A stretch of DNA of 34,375 bases from a virus: positions 1 through 34,375 of IMG/VR virus record IMGVR_UViG_3300031758_009798. One strand, written 5' to 3'. Positions within the stretch are counted from its first letter, which is position 1, and each line of letters starts with the position of its first letter. A program made the position numbers and the translations under genes. The notes beneath the pieces are model-generated. The model was not told the origin of the DNA. It saw only the letters and a program-made list of their open reading frames with translations, and ran no database searches. Positions 1 through 6,754 of this stretch are shown piece by piece.

Positions 1-1
1 T

Positions 2-712
2 ACATATCAGCAGTGTCCCGCTAAATATTTTTATTCGTACATTTGTAAGGAGCCACGAGCATTTAATCCTCCCGCAGTACTAGGGAACATAGTTCATGCT
101 GTACTAGAGAATGTATTAGATAATGACAAGTCTCTAGACATCAATGAGTTAGAGCAGGAATATAATAAAAATATTCCCATTTGGGATCCAGATAATAATA
201 TACCAAAAGATTTAATATCTGTCGGATCTGTCATCTTGCAGGAATTCTATGATGAATATTACGATAAAAAGTTTAACATATATGAAAAAGAGTTAGCATT
301 TGATTTTATTATTGGATGCTATCGAATACTTGGTTTCATTGATAGGGTGGATGTTATTGGGGATCGAGTTAATATTGTAGACTATAAAACAGGAAAATGG
401 GAAGTTGCCCTAAAAGACGTGCCAAATAATCTGCAACTAGGAATATACGCTCTAGCTATGCATAATATTTTTCCGGAAAAAGAAATCTATGCGGAATTAC
501 ACTATCTAAGATCTGGCAAGAAAAAAGGTCACCTTTTTACTAGTGAAGATATTGAAAATGTAAAGTTAAAATTGATTAGTTCTATAACTAAAATAATCAA
601 TGACACTAACTTTACGCCAACATCCAATGTGCGCATATGCTCATACTGCGATCACGCTAAAAGCGGAGCTTGCCCAACAGGTGTTTTTAGGAACAAAAAG
701 AATAATGGATAA
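2..712 (+). CDS. Cas4/RecB-like PD-(D/E)XK nuclease with Fe-S cysteines (5' truncated)
   Basis: The frame is open from base 2, so the N-terminus lies outside the window and 236 residues are visible. The visible start carries TYQQCPAKYFY, then a GNIVH motif (visible residue 32), as at the start of RecB/AddB/Cas4 nuclease domains. The catalytic core follows: FIDRVD (Asp 114) and VDYKTGKW (Asp 127, Lys 129). Three cysteines near the C-terminus (visible residues 213, 216, 224) plus the N-terminal Cys 5 make the C...CxxCx7C arrangement that holds a 4Fe-4S cluster in Cas4 and AddB. Phage members of this family process DNA ends during recombination or replication, and the neighbouring resolvase-like gene fits that role. 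It ends just before a hairpin terminator. There is no Cas1, Cas2 or CRISPR array nearby, so this is a Cas4-like phage exonuclease and not a CRISPR gene. Confidence 0.85.
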   Translation, partial: TYQQCPAKYFYSYICKEPRAFNPPAVLGNIVHAVLENVLDNDKSLDINELEQEYNKNIPIWDPDNNIPKDLISVGSVILQEFYDEYYDKKFNIYEKELAFDFIIGCYRILGFIDRVDVIGDRVNIVDYKTGKWEVALKDVPNNLQLGIYALAMHNIFPEKEIYAELHYLRSGKKKGHLFTSEDIENVKLKLISSITKIINDTNFTPTSNVRICSYCDHAKSGACPTGVFRNKKNNG

Positions 713-721
713 CAAAAAAGA

Positions 722-745
722 CCGGGGTTTCCCCCGGCCCTTTTT
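722..745. terminator. Rho-independent terminator
   Basis: A GC-rich hairpin (CCGGGG, short loop, CCCCGG at 722-737) is followed by CCC and a run of five T at 741-745, with an A-run on the other side. It sits between the convergent ends of the nuclease gene and the minus-strand microprotein gene, so it can serve both directions. Confidence 0.85.
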
Positions 746-761
746 GTTGGGAAAGCAACTA

Positions 762-938
762 TCAGAAATCAGTTACAGGATTTTCCTCAGCAGAGAGCCA
801 AAGGTCGAAATCCTCAAACTCAGTTACCATTTTGACAGCCGACTGATGGTCGACACCAAGAACCTTGGTCATGTCGTCAATGATCTCTTCGTTGATTGTC
901 TGATTGATGCTGTTGATGATTGTTTTTAGTGTGTTCAT
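762..938 (-). CDS. Small acidic protein of unknown function, antisense to its neighbours
   Basis: A 58-residue acidic protein, not recognised. An upstream in-frame TTG at 974 would add 12 residues, but it lies inside the -35 element of a good promoter, so the ATG at 938 is preferred. That promoter's -10 box ends only seven bases before the ATG, so the mRNA would be leaderless or nearly so. Codons here are mostly C- or G-ending (ATC, GAC, GTC, CTC), unlike the A/T-ending codons of the surrounding genes. This suggests a separate origin or strong expression. The gene is isolated on the minus strand and shares the bidirectional terminator at 722-745. Confidence 0.6.
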   Translation of the reverse strand: MNTLKTIINSINQTINEEIIDDMTKVLGVDHQSAVKMVTEFEDFDLWLSAEENPVTDF

Positions 939-945
939 GGTGAAC

Positions 946-974
946 AGTATACTCTCTTTCTTTTGGATTTCCAA
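946..974 (-). promoter_or_regulatory. Sigma-70-type promoter giving a leaderless transcript
   Basis: On the minus strand, TTGGAA (974-969) and TATACT (951-946) are separated by exactly 17 bases. The expected start point falls at or next to the ATG of the minus-strand gene. Leaderless mRNAs are common in actinobacteria. Confidence 0.6.
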
Positions 975-980
975 CCTATT

Positions 981-1009
981 TTGATTTTTTTATCAGGATA
1001 GTGTATAAT
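981..1009 (+). promoter_or_regulatory. Sigma-70-type promoter for the resolvase/sigma operon
   Basis: TTGATT (981-986), a 17-base spacer and a consensus TATAAT (1004-1009). Transcription should start near 1016, about 30 bases before the ATG at 1047. It is arranged divergently from the promoter at 946-974. Confidence 0.7.
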
Positions 1010-1046
1010 TTATCTACGAACTATCTTGATACGTAAAGGATACACA

Positions 1047-1613
1047 ATGGACATACCGATTGTCAACCCAGAACAGTTTTTTTTGGAGAAATCTTCTTTC
1101 AAGAAACATCCAAACTTAAAAAATATTAGGAATAAATCTGTTGATTCTGAGATTATTGAAAACGATGCGGTAATTTCCAGGAAAAAAGGTAATGCATATC
1201 AGTATACCAAGACTGGTTACAGAAAAGATATAGACATGAATGTTCGTTCTAGTTGGGAAGCAAATTTTGTTAGGGTATTGAAGATTTATAAAATTGATTT
1301 TGAATTTGAACCTACCGTATTTTCTTTTCCAATCAAAAGGGGAACCAGGGGTTATACACCAGATTTTCTTTTGAATAGAAATCATGATTGGGTAGAAATA
1401 AAGGGCTACCTAGATGATAAAAGTAAAATTAAATTAAAAAGATTTAAAAGATATTATCCAGATGAATTTGAAAACTTTACTTGCGTAATAAGTAAATATT
1501 CAAACGACGCAAAGAACTTCATGAAAGAATTAGAGGTTCCTAATATTATCTTTTATGAAGACTTTAGGGATTATTACAGTGAGTATATAGTTCACTGGGA
1601 AGGAAAAAAATGA
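1047..1613 (+). CDS. T7 endonuclease I-like Holliday-junction resolvase
   Basis: A 188-residue PD-(D/E)XK nuclease. The pattern matches phage T7 endonuclease I: RSSWEANF (Glu 71), YTPDFLL (Asp 106), and VEIKGY (Glu 117, Lys 119) followed by a basic KxKLKRF helix and YP. This family cuts four-way and branched DNA as a dimer, resolving recombination and replication intermediates before packaging. The ATG at 1047 is chosen over an in-frame TTG at 1026 because AAAGGA lies 7 bases upstream of it. The first 60 residues are an N-terminal extension of unknown role. It is the first gene of a tight operon and overlaps the sigma-factor start by ATGA. Confidence 0.85.
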   Translation: MDIPIVNPEQFFLEKSSFKKHPNLKNIRNKSVDSEIIENDAVISRKKGNAYQYTKTGYRKDIDMNVRSSWEANFVRVLKIYKIDFEFEPTVFSFPIKRGTRGYTPDFLLNRNHDWVEIKGYLDDKSKIKLKRFKRYYPDEFENFTCVISKYSNDAKNFMKELEVPNIIFYEDFRDYYSEYIVHWEGKK

Positions 1614-2476
1614 CAAGCTACAAAGAACAGTACTATTCCTTAGCTGAAGAGGAAATGCAGAAACTAATATCTGATAGCAAAAAGGGTTCTCAAAAATCTC
1701 AAGAAGAATTGTTGAAAGTTTTTAGTAATTTCTTGACTAAATATATTTCTTTATTATACTATGGAAAATTTAATTTAAACGATTATGATATCAGAAGATT
1801 TGTTTCTCTTTTTATAAAAGAGCCTTCTGCTAGATTTGCTCTCATGAAAAATAAAATAAGCAGTAGTAATTTAAAAATAGTTAATGAAACAATGCGGGGC
1901 ATTCATTATATGACAAAAAGATATGGTGACGAAGAAGATATTAGGCAAACAGTCTACATGACATTCTTTCAGTGCGTAGCAAGATATGAGAGGAAGGATT
2001 CAGCAAAAGGGCCAATACCATTTAGTGGATTTTTGTATAGCTATTTTTTTTATCTCTTAAAGAAAAATGTAGATACATTTTTAATTGATCAGTTAGGCAG
2101 AAAAACATTCCCTTTGCTGGATGACGAGGCTACAAGTGACGAAAGCGACGAAGATTATGTTGTTGGATTTAAGGCTGATCCAATAGAATATAGTATGGAA
2201 AGATTGATGGCAACTGATAGAATAGATGAATTCTGGGTATTAGGAGAGAATGTAGAAGGTCCATTTGATAAACTGTCGATACAGGAAAGGCAGCTTTTGA
2301 AATGGAGATATGTCGATGGTAAAAGATCGAGTCAAATTTCACAAATTGTCAATGAGCACCCCAATACAGTAAGAGAGCACCTCTCTAAGGTTAGGGAAAA
2401 AGTAAAACAAATACTTCTAGAGGACGAGTTCTCGTATGAAGAACTTTACTATCTATTAAAAATGGAGAATAAATGA
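1610..2476 (+). CDS. RNA polymerase sigma-70-family factor
   Basis: A 288-residue protein with two sigma-like parts. Residues about 95-158 (DEEDIRQTVYMTFFQCVARY, then FSGFLYSYFFYLLKK) resemble region 2, which binds core polymerase and the -10 element. Residues about 218-268 (KLSIQERQLLKWRYVDGK, then a helix-turn-helix ending VREHLSKVREKVKQIL) match region 4. Between them is an acidic linker (about 170-190, DDEATSDESDEDY). Phage sigma factors redirect host polymerase to later genes. The recurring TTACTAT-type upstream motif elsewhere in this window is a candidate target, although that link is inference. The gene overlaps both neighbours by ATGA, so it is translated with the resolvase. The divergent N-terminal 90 residues are not recognised. 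Confidence 0.8.
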   Translation: MTSYKEQYYSLAEEEMQKLISDSKKGSQKSQEELLKVFSNFLTKYISLLYYGKFNLNDYDIRRFVSLFIKEPSARFALMKNKISSSNLKIVNETMRGIHYMTKRYGDEEDIRQTVYMTFFQCVARYERKDSAKGPIPFSGFLYSYFFYLLKKNVDTFLIDQLGRKTFPLLDDEATSDESDEDYVVGFKADPIEYSMERLMATDRIDEFWVLGENVEGPFDKLSIQERQLLKWRYVDGKRSSQISQIVNEHPNTVREHLSKVREKVKQILLEDEFSYEELYYLLKMENK

Positions 2477-2991
2477 ACAGTTCAACTCTTGAAAAACTTC
2501 AAGAAATGCTGCAGCAATTTCTAGGGCCTCAATTGAAAGAGGTTATAGATGCGTACAATGATAATAATAATTCTTACAAATACTTTATTGAAATTCCAGA
2601 AACTGATGTTGTAGATTTGGGCATAGAAAAAATAGCTTCTCTTGTAGCAAGAACATCTAATGTGTACGGTAGAGCAGCAAGATTTGCCGGAATATCTAGA
2701 GCCCAATACAAGATCTTGGAAGGGAAGTACAAAAAGGTTTACAAATCAAATCGCGTAGGAAAGAATGAAGCAGAAAGAGAAGCTGCAGCTATGGACGCTG
2801 CGGAGGATGAATATTTTGCTCTAGTAACTTGTGAGGCGATTGTTAACTTAGCAGAAGCTATGGAATCTGCAGCAAGAATTGCATCTGAATCCGCAAGAAA
2901 ACTTATGGATAAAATACAGTCTATGCAGGTAGCTTCATTTAGAGAAGACAAGGGCTCATTTATGGAGTCAGATTTTTTTAATACATACTAA
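2473..2991 (+). CDS. Helical protein, possible UvsY-like recombination mediator
   Basis: A 172-residue, largely helical, charged protein. Residues about 53-95 (IEKIASLVARTSNVYGRAAR, then SRAQYKILEGKYKKVYKS) recall the helical core of T4 UvsY and its phage relatives, which load recombinase onto ssDNA. This is a resemblance in pattern and length only. A long Ala/Glu-rich helix follows (about 98-148). It sits in the same operon as a resolvase-like nuclease and close to RNase H, which suits a recombination or replication role. It overlaps the sigma gene by ATGA. A generic coiled-coil protein is the alternative. Confidence 0.7.
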   Translation: MNSSTLEKLQEMLQQFLGPQLKEVIDAYNDNNNSYKYFIEIPETDVVDLGIEKIASLVARTSNVYGRAARFAGISRAQYKILEGKYKKVYKSNRVGKNEAEREAAAMDAAEDEYFALVTCEAIVNLAEAMESAARIASESARKLMDKIQSMQVASFREDKGSFMESDFFNTY

Positions 2992-3002
2992 AAGGATAAT
3001 AT

Positions 3003-3227
3003 ATGTTTATAGGTTACTATAAAAGTGTTGGATCATCTAAAGAGTTTTATTCTTCTAAAAGAAATGATTTAAATTTTCCAATACAAGTAGAGTATGAGGG
3101 CGATAGATACTTGTTGAGTAAAACCATACAAGTGTCCTCAGAATCTCAAGAAAAAAATATTGTTAACACCGCCAAAAAATACGGAATAAAATATGACATT
3201 AGAATTGACTCAGGAGCAAATAGCTGA
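3003..3227 (+). CDS. Small hypothetical protein
   Basis: A 74-residue protein, not recognised, with a beta-rich middle (FPIQVEYEGDRYLLSKTIQV). AAGGAT lies at good spacing before the ATG. It is in the operon of the resolvase and RNase H genes and overlaps the next microprotein by 35 bases. Confidence 0.75.
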   Translation: MFIGYYKSVGSSKEFYSSKRNDLNFPIQVEYEGDRYLLSKTIQVSSESQEKNIVNTAKKYGIKYDIRIDSGANS

Positions 3228-3348
3228 TTTAAGGTCAGAAATTGAAAACTTTTTGTTTGAAATATCTTCTCAAGACAGAGAACTATATAGCAGGCAAGAG
3301 ATAGAAAACATGCTTCTTGACATATATTCTTTACTTAAAACAAACTGA
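3193..3348 (+). CDS. 51-residue acidic helical microprotein
   Basis: An ATG at 3193 opens a 51-residue frame rich in Glu, Leu and Ile (LTQEQIADLRSEIENFLFEI). It fills the gap between two real genes, overlaps the preceding gene and ends 12 bases before RNase H. A weak GGA ribosome site lies upstream and translation is probably coupled. Function unknown. Confidence 0.6.
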   Translation: MTLELTQEQIADLRSEIENFLFEISSQDRELYSRQEIENMLLDIYSLLKTN

Positions 3349-3360
3349 AAACGGTGTTAA

Positions 3361-3795
3361 ATGAATATAGAAGTTTTTTGCGATGGTGCATCACGAGGTC
3401 AAGGCCAAAAGAAATTTGGTGAGGCAGCGTGTTCCGCTGTGGTTTATAGAAATAGAAAAAAAATAGCTCAATTTGCCAGAGGCCTTGGGCCAAGAACAAA
3501 TAATGAAGCTGAATACGAGGCGGTTATAGCTGGTCTGCTTATTTGTTCTATGGCAGATCTGGCTGATCCAATAATATATACTGATTCAGCCGTTGTAGCC
3601 AATCAGGTTAATGGAAGATGGAAATGTAAAAATCCAACTTTAATTCCACTATTAATGACAATAGAAGAGATCAAAGATGAGTTCAATTTTCGAGTTGTAC
3701 AAGTTAAAAGATCGTTTGTCTGGGAGCCAGACGCTCTAGCAAATGCATTTCTTGACGAATTAGAACTAAGAAAAGAACACATTTCCAAGATATAA
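3361..3795 (+). CDS. Ribonuclease HI
   Basis: A 144-residue type I RNase H, close to the usual 140-155. The catalytic carboxylates are in order: Asp 8 (CDGASRG), Glu 51 (TNNEAEYEAVIAGL), Asp 75 (YTDSAVVANQVNG) and Asp 124 (EPDALAN). The enzyme removes the RNA strand of RNA-DNA hybrids, such as Okazaki primers and R-loops. The QVNGRWKCKNP handle-like segment is also typical. It follows the recombination genes. A promoter for the next gene overlaps its stop region. Confidence 0.93.
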   Translation: MNIEVFCDGASRGQGQKKFGEAACSAVVYRNRKKIAQFARGLGPRTNNEAEYEAVIAGLLICSMADLADPIIYTDSAVVANQVNGRWKCKNPTLIPLLMTIEEIKDEFNFRVVQVKRSFVWEPDALANAFLDELELRKEHISKI

Positions 3796-3796
3796 C

Positions 3797-3805
3797 TGCT
3801 ATAAT
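3797..3805 (+). promoter_or_regulatory. Extended -10 promoter, probably leaderless
   Basis: TGCTATAAT matches TGn-TATAAT. Only 10 bases separate it from the ATG at 3816 and there is no ribosome-binding site between, so a start near 3812-3814 would give a nearly leaderless mRNA for the kinase gene. No clear -35 box is seen. Confidence 0.5.
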
Positions 3806-3815
3806 ATAGTCCATC

Positions 3816-4604
3816 ATGTTAGAAAAAAAATATTATAAAGAATACCCATTAATTGTTGGCCTAGCAGGCAAAGCTGCTAGTGGCAAGACTTCAGTGGCTG
3901 AGAGTATAGTTCCTAAGGCGTCGGTAAACCCCATTAATAACGCCGTTATATGGGATCATATATTCTTTACTCTACCATTATATGAAATAGCTTCTATTAA
4001 GAGAACTACGCTGGGTCTTCGTCAAAAAGATCGTCAACTGTTCTCTATCCACCAAGTTTTGTTTGATTTATTTGGCGGAAATGCTTTAGGTAATATACCG
4101 GATTACAAACATTTCACTGATCTAGTCGAACAGATGTACAGCTTGCCAATAGAACAGGAGCCATTAAAGCCAAGAAGTTTCTTGCAGAAGGCAGGAGATT
4201 TGTGTCGCCTATATGACCCCGAGTGCTTTGCTAAATGGGTTATATATAAAGCTTCCAGAATTCATAGAGCAATAATATCTACTGAGTCTTATGAGGATAA
4301 TCAGCTTCCTGTTGGAATAATTATTTCCGATGTTCGGTTTGAAAATGAAGCTAATAAGATTCTAAGTCAACCAAATGGAGTAGTTATCTACTTTGATGCC
4401 TCAGACGATACTAGAAATGAAAGAATGATTAAGCGAGATGGGGCTGTAATGACAGAAGCTCAAGCATCTCATAAGTCAGAGAAAGAATGTGACTTGGTAA
4501 AAGCAATAGCTTCTGCTATAATTAATACAGACAACATGTCAATGGAAGAGCAGTCTTCTAAAACTTTAGAAATAATTAACGGATTCGTAAACGCATATGC
4601 CTAA
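3816..4604 (+). CDS. Deoxynucleoside monophosphate kinase
   Basis: A 262-residue P-loop kinase. The Walker A is GLAGKAASGKTSVAE (residues about 15-29). IISDVRFENEA (about 169-179) is a hallmark of the phage dNMP kinase family (T4 gp1-like), which phosphorylates dNMPs, including modified ones, to supply the phage dNTP pool. The C-terminal half has DxSDDTRNERMIKRDG, a nucleotide-sensing lid-type segment. Its start has no Shine-Dalgarno but a -10 box immediately upstream. It overlaps the next gene by 8 bases. Confidence 0.85.
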   Translation: MLEKKYYKEYPLIVGLAGKAASGKTSVAESIVPKASVNPINNAVIWDHIFFTLPLYEIASIKRTTLGLRQKDRQLFSIHQVLFDLFGGNALGNIPDYKHFTDLVEQMYSLPIEQEPLKPRSFLQKAGDLCRLYDPECFAKWVIYKASRIHRAIISTESYEDNQLPVGIIISDVRFENEANKILSQPNGVVIYFDASDDTRNERMIKRDGAVMTEAQASHKSEKECDLVKAIASAIINTDNMSMEEQSSKTLEIINGFVNAYA

Positions 4605-4920
4605 AATAACTAAAACAGCAATGGAGCAGTCTAGCGATTCTCCTCTAGATCAGGTGGTTAATCTTTTGAGTAATGAAATTTCCTTAACAAGCTCCCCCAT
4701 AGTAATATGTGGGGTAAATAGAAAAATCAATATTGGAAACTTTGAAAATATTGATGTCTATGCAGGGGTTACCATACCTTTGCATGGTGTTTCTTTTGTC
4801 GACAAAGAAGCTCTTACGGCAGCAGTTGAAGAAGCTGTCGCTTATGGTTTTTCTTTGGCTTCGAAAGAAACTGGTGAGCGCTATATGCTCATTAAAGAAT
4901 CACAGCAAGGTACAAAGTAA
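4597..4920 (+). CDS. Hypothetical protein
   Basis: A 107-residue acidic protein, not recognised. Residues about 30-70 look beta-stranded (SPIVICGVNRKINIGNFEN, then VYAGVTIPLHGV) and a helix follows (EALTAAVEEAVAYG). It overlaps the dNMP kinase stop, so translation is coupled. Confidence 0.75.
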   Translation: MPKITKTAMEQSSDSPLDQVVNLLSNEISLTSSPIVICGVNRKINIGNFENIDVYAGVTIPLHGVSFVDKEALTAAVEEAVAYGFSLASKETGERYMLIKESQQGTK

Positions 4921-4931
4921 TAGGAGATAAA

Positions 4932-5258
4932 ATGAAACTAATTAAAAAGCTTGCAAGAAAATTGCTGTTTCCAAAAAAGAAGCAGTCACCAACCCCTGTT
5001 TTTCAGACTAAACCAACTACATCTGCCAATTCAGTCGCAGAACCAGTTATAAAGTTTGAGCAGCCAAAGGTTGGAGGTAGTGATTTAGATGACAAAAAGC
5101 CTGTATCTGATACCGAAACTTGTCTAGACAAAAAGCCTGCTACCAAAAAGCCTGGTAGACCAAAAGGGCAAACAAGCAATTCTGCAAAGAAGCCTTCAGC
5201 AAAAAAGCCGGCAACCTATAAGCAGAATATGCAAAAAAACCAAAATAAAAATAAGTAA
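4932..5258 (+). CDS. Lys/Pro-rich protein with an AT-hook-like motif
   Basis: A 108-residue low-complexity basic protein. The first 18 residues are a basic amphipathic segment (KKLARKLLFPKKK). The C-terminal third carries KKPGRPKGQ, an AT-hook-like core (GRP flanked by Lys), then H1-tail-like repeats (AKKPSAKKPATYK). This composition suggests binding to the minor groove of AT-rich DNA or a nucleoid-like role. A strong AGGAG lies upstream. It is the last gene before a terminator. Confidence 0.75.
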   Translation: MKLIKKLARKLLFPKKKQSPTPVFQTKPTTSANSVAEPVIKFEQPKVGGSDLDDKKPVSDTETCLDKKPATKKPGRPKGQTSNSAKKPSAKKPATYKQNMQKNQNKNK

Positions 5259-5278
5259 AATATACTAAACTATTTTTT

Positions 5279-5328
5279 AGACTAGTTATATGGCAGCAGA
5301 AATGTTACTATATAACTAGTCTTTTTTT
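5279..5328 (+). terminator. Rho-independent terminator
   Basis: A perfect 13-bp stem (AGACTAGTTATAT at 5279-5291 and its complement at 5310-5322) with an 18-base loop, followed by a run of seven T. It ends the operon that begins at 1047. Confidence 0.9.
5303..5313 (+). promoter_or_regulatory. TGTTACTATAT promoter-like motif in the terminator loop and 3' arm
   Basis: TG-T-TACTAT fits an extended -10 of the TGnTAnnnT type, 35 bases before the ATG at 5348. The same string occurs before other unit-leading genes (15604, 19062). Because it lies inside the hairpin, part of its sequence is constrained by base pairing. Confidence 0.35.
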
Positions 5329-5347
5329 ATTGATAAGGTGGTTAATT

Positions 5348-5494
5348 ATGGCCGATAAAGGTTGGGGTAGTAAAACATCCTCAGAGAAGAATTATTACAA
5401 ATTACTCAAAGATTCTGTTATGAATGTTATCGACACCAAGAAAACTGGTGGACAATATTCAAGCCATTGGACAAAAAATAAAAATGGCAAGTAA
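5348..5494 (+). CDS. 48-residue microprotein
   Basis: AAGGTGG precedes the ATG at 5348. The protein starts MADKGWGSKTSSEKNYYKLL and ends basic (HWTKNKNGK). It is the first gene after a terminator and leads a run of overlapping small genes; its stop lies inside the start of the next one. Function unknown. Confidence 0.65.
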   Translation: MADKGWGSKTSSEKNYYKLLKDSVMNVIDTKKTGGQYSSHWTKNKNGK

Positions 5495-5657
5495 GAAAAA
5501 GACAGCTTATCAAAAAAAGATTAAGTCTGTTATGGGTGAATACGGTAGAGGTACCCTGCATTCCGGTAAGGGTGGTCCGGTAGTTAAGTCCAAGAAGCAA
5601 GCAATCGCTATTGCAATATCATCAGCTGGTAGATTGAAAAAGAAGCGCAAAAAATAA
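5484..5657 (+). CDS. Basic DUF6496-like microprotein
   Basis: 57 residues with a conserved-looking core MGEYGRGTLHSGKGGPVVKS followed by KKQAIAIAISSAGR and a Lys/Arg tail. This pattern matches the DUF6496 family found in phages and bacteria, whose function is unknown. The start at 5484 is chosen over an upstream in-frame non-ATG start because it overlaps the previous stop and begins MASKKK, like its neighbours. Confidence 0.75.
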   Translation: MASKKKTAYQKKIKSVMGEYGRGTLHSGKGGPVVKSKKQAIAIAISSAGRLKKKRKK

Positions 5658-5764
5658 TGGCTTTGAAAAAATTTATTTATATAAGTGGACCAAGAATGGG
5701 TACAAATAATCAAAAATCTAATGGTCCTGTTTTAAAAAATAAAAAGCGTAGAAAGAAAAAGTAA
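5657..5764 (+). CDS. 35-residue basic microprotein
   Basis: It begins at a TAATG overlap with the previous stop and ends at another TAATG. The sequence starts MALKKFIYISGPRMG and ends in KKRRKKK. It is too short for a fold assignment. The overlaps at both ends support it as a gene. Confidence 0.55.
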   Translation: MALKKFIYISGPRMGTNNQKSNGPVLKNKKRRKKK

Positions 5765-6075
5765 TGGCAGCTAAAAAGGATCCACGCTTAGCAAGAGCTG
5801 GGGTAAGCGGTTTTAATAAACCAAAAAGAACACCTAGTCATCCAACTAAGTCTCACATTGTTGTAGCTAAATCTGGTGGCAAAGTTAAGACAATTCGCTT
5901 TGGTCAGCAGGGCGTAAAGACTAATCAAACCGTTGGTCAGAGGAAGGCTTTTGCCTCACGCCACGCTAAGAATATATCTAAAGGACCTATGTCTGCAGCA
6001 TACTGGGCCAATAAAGTTAAATGGAGTCCCAGTAAAACTCAGTCTCCCTCCAAAAAATGGGTTAAAGGATCTTGA
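5764..6075 (+). CDS. Basic phage protein with KTIRFG motif
   Basis: A 103-residue basic protein: RLARAGVSGFNKPKRTPSHP, then SHIVVAKSGGKVKTIRFGQQ, then RKAFASRHAKNI and SAAYWANKVKW. I recognise this as a family seen in many environmental phages, but its function is unknown. Its basic composition suggests nucleic-acid or capsid association. It follows by a TAATG overlap. Confidence 0.8.
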   Translation: MAAKKDPRLARAGVSGFNKPKRTPSHPTKSHIVVAKSGGKVKTIRFGQQGVKTNQTVGQRKAFASRHAKNISKGPMSAAYWANKVKWSPSKTQSPSKKWVKGS

Positions 6076-6076
6076 G

Positions 6077-6340
6077 ATGGAAGCTGTCATTGTTGCAATA
6101 ATAACCGCTATTGGTGGGATACTGATGGCCCTGGTTCAAAAGGGTCGCAAAGAAAACAAAAATGATCACAATGTTGTTGCGACAATGTTAATAGATGTCA
6201 AAGATGAAATAATTAATCTACATCACAAAATAGATCATGTAGACGAGCAGGTTGACAAAGTGGATGATCAAATGCATGATCACATGATGTGGCACTATCG
6301 TAAGTCAAGTGAAAACAAGAAGAAAAAAGAGGAGGTGTAA
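6077..6340 (+). CDS. Small membrane protein, holin candidate
   Basis: An 87-residue protein with one N-terminal transmembrane helix (AVIVAIITAIGGILMALVQ), then a polar, highly charged segment (INLHHKIDHVDEQVDKVDDQ) likely to be a coiled coil, and a Lys-rich end. This one-helix plus charged-tail layout is common among phage holins and related lysis proteins. The ATG at 6077 is chosen because AAAGGAT lies just upstream and it starts next to the previous stop. It lies 2 kb before the endolysin, so the lysis role is inference. Confidence 0.7.
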   Translation: MEAVIVAIITAIGGILMALVQKGRKENKNDHNVVATMLIDVKDEIINLHHKIDHVDEQVDKVDDQMHDHMMWHYRKSSENKKKKEEV

Positions 6341-6342
6341 TT

Positions 6343-6483
6343 ATGGCTGGTCACGTAGGAAACAAGAAGATGGGCGGTTCCAAGAAGATGGGCGGTTCCA
6401 AGAAAATGGGCGGTTCCAAGAAAATGGGCGGTTCCAAGAAGATGGGCGGTTCCAAGAAAATGGGTGGCAAGAAGATGTACTGA
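6343..6483 (+). CDS. KKMGGS-repeat microprotein
   Basis: A 46-residue peptide: MAGHVGN, then five perfect KKMGGS hexapeptides, a shorter KKMGG, and KKMY. It has one of the strongest ribosome sites in the window (GAGGAGGTG). The repeat units are nearly identical at the DNA level, differing only in AAG/AAA. No signal peptide or membrane helix is seen. Function unknown; the composition (Lys, Met, Gly, Ser) is highly unusual. Confidence 0.7.
   Translation: MAGHVGNKKMGGSKKMGGSKKMGGSKKMGGSKKMGGSKKMGGKKMY
6364..6468 (+). repeat. 18-bp tandem repeat inside the KKMGGS gene
   Basis: Five full copies and one 15-base partial copy of an 18-base unit encoding KKMGGS. Units differ by a single A/G at the second Lys codon, plus GGT for GGC in the last. 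Such an array is prone to slippage, so copy number may vary between relatives. Confidence 0.9.
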
Positions 6484-6522
6484 AATTGATTTTCAGTCTT
6501 AGTTAAGATTAGAGGAATAGTT

Positions 6523-6654
6523 ATGGCTATGAAGAAGAAGGCAGCTGTCCCCAAAAAGGTGGCTTCAAAAAAAACAGCTGGTCTTACTCCAGCTCAAAAA
6601 AAACTTCCACCTTTTATACAAAAAGCTATCATGAATAAAAAGAAGAAGAAGTAA
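6523..6654 (+). CDS. 43-residue Lys-rich microprotein
   Basis: AGAGGAA precedes the ATG at 6523. The sequence MAMKKKAAVPKKVASKKTAG is followed by TPAQKKLPPFIQKAIM and a tail of five Lys. It is the last gene before the terminator at 6666. Function unknown. Confidence 0.6.
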   Translation: MAMKKKAAVPKKVASKKTAGLTPAQKKLPPFIQKAIMNKKKKK

Positions 6655-6665
6655 TCTTCCTACTT

Positions 6666-6703
6666 AAGAGGGCTATGGCTGTAGTGTCATAGCCCTCTTT
6701 TTT
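6666..6703 (+). terminator. Rho-independent terminator
   Basis: A 12-bp perfect stem (6666-6677 with 6688-6699) containing GAGGGCTATG, a 10-base loop and a run of six T. It ends the microprotein cluster. Confidence 0.92.
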
Positions 6704-6714
6704 ATTTTCTTAGA

Positions 6715-6723
6715 TTACTATAT
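6715..6723 (+). promoter_or_regulatory. TTACTATAT promoter-like motif
   Basis: TTACTATAT lies just after a strong terminator and 31 bases before the ATG of the LPXTG gene. The same motif precedes other leading genes on both strands. Confidence 0.4.
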
Positions 6724-6754
6724 CCTCTGCGGACAACTAGAAGACGAGGGAGAT

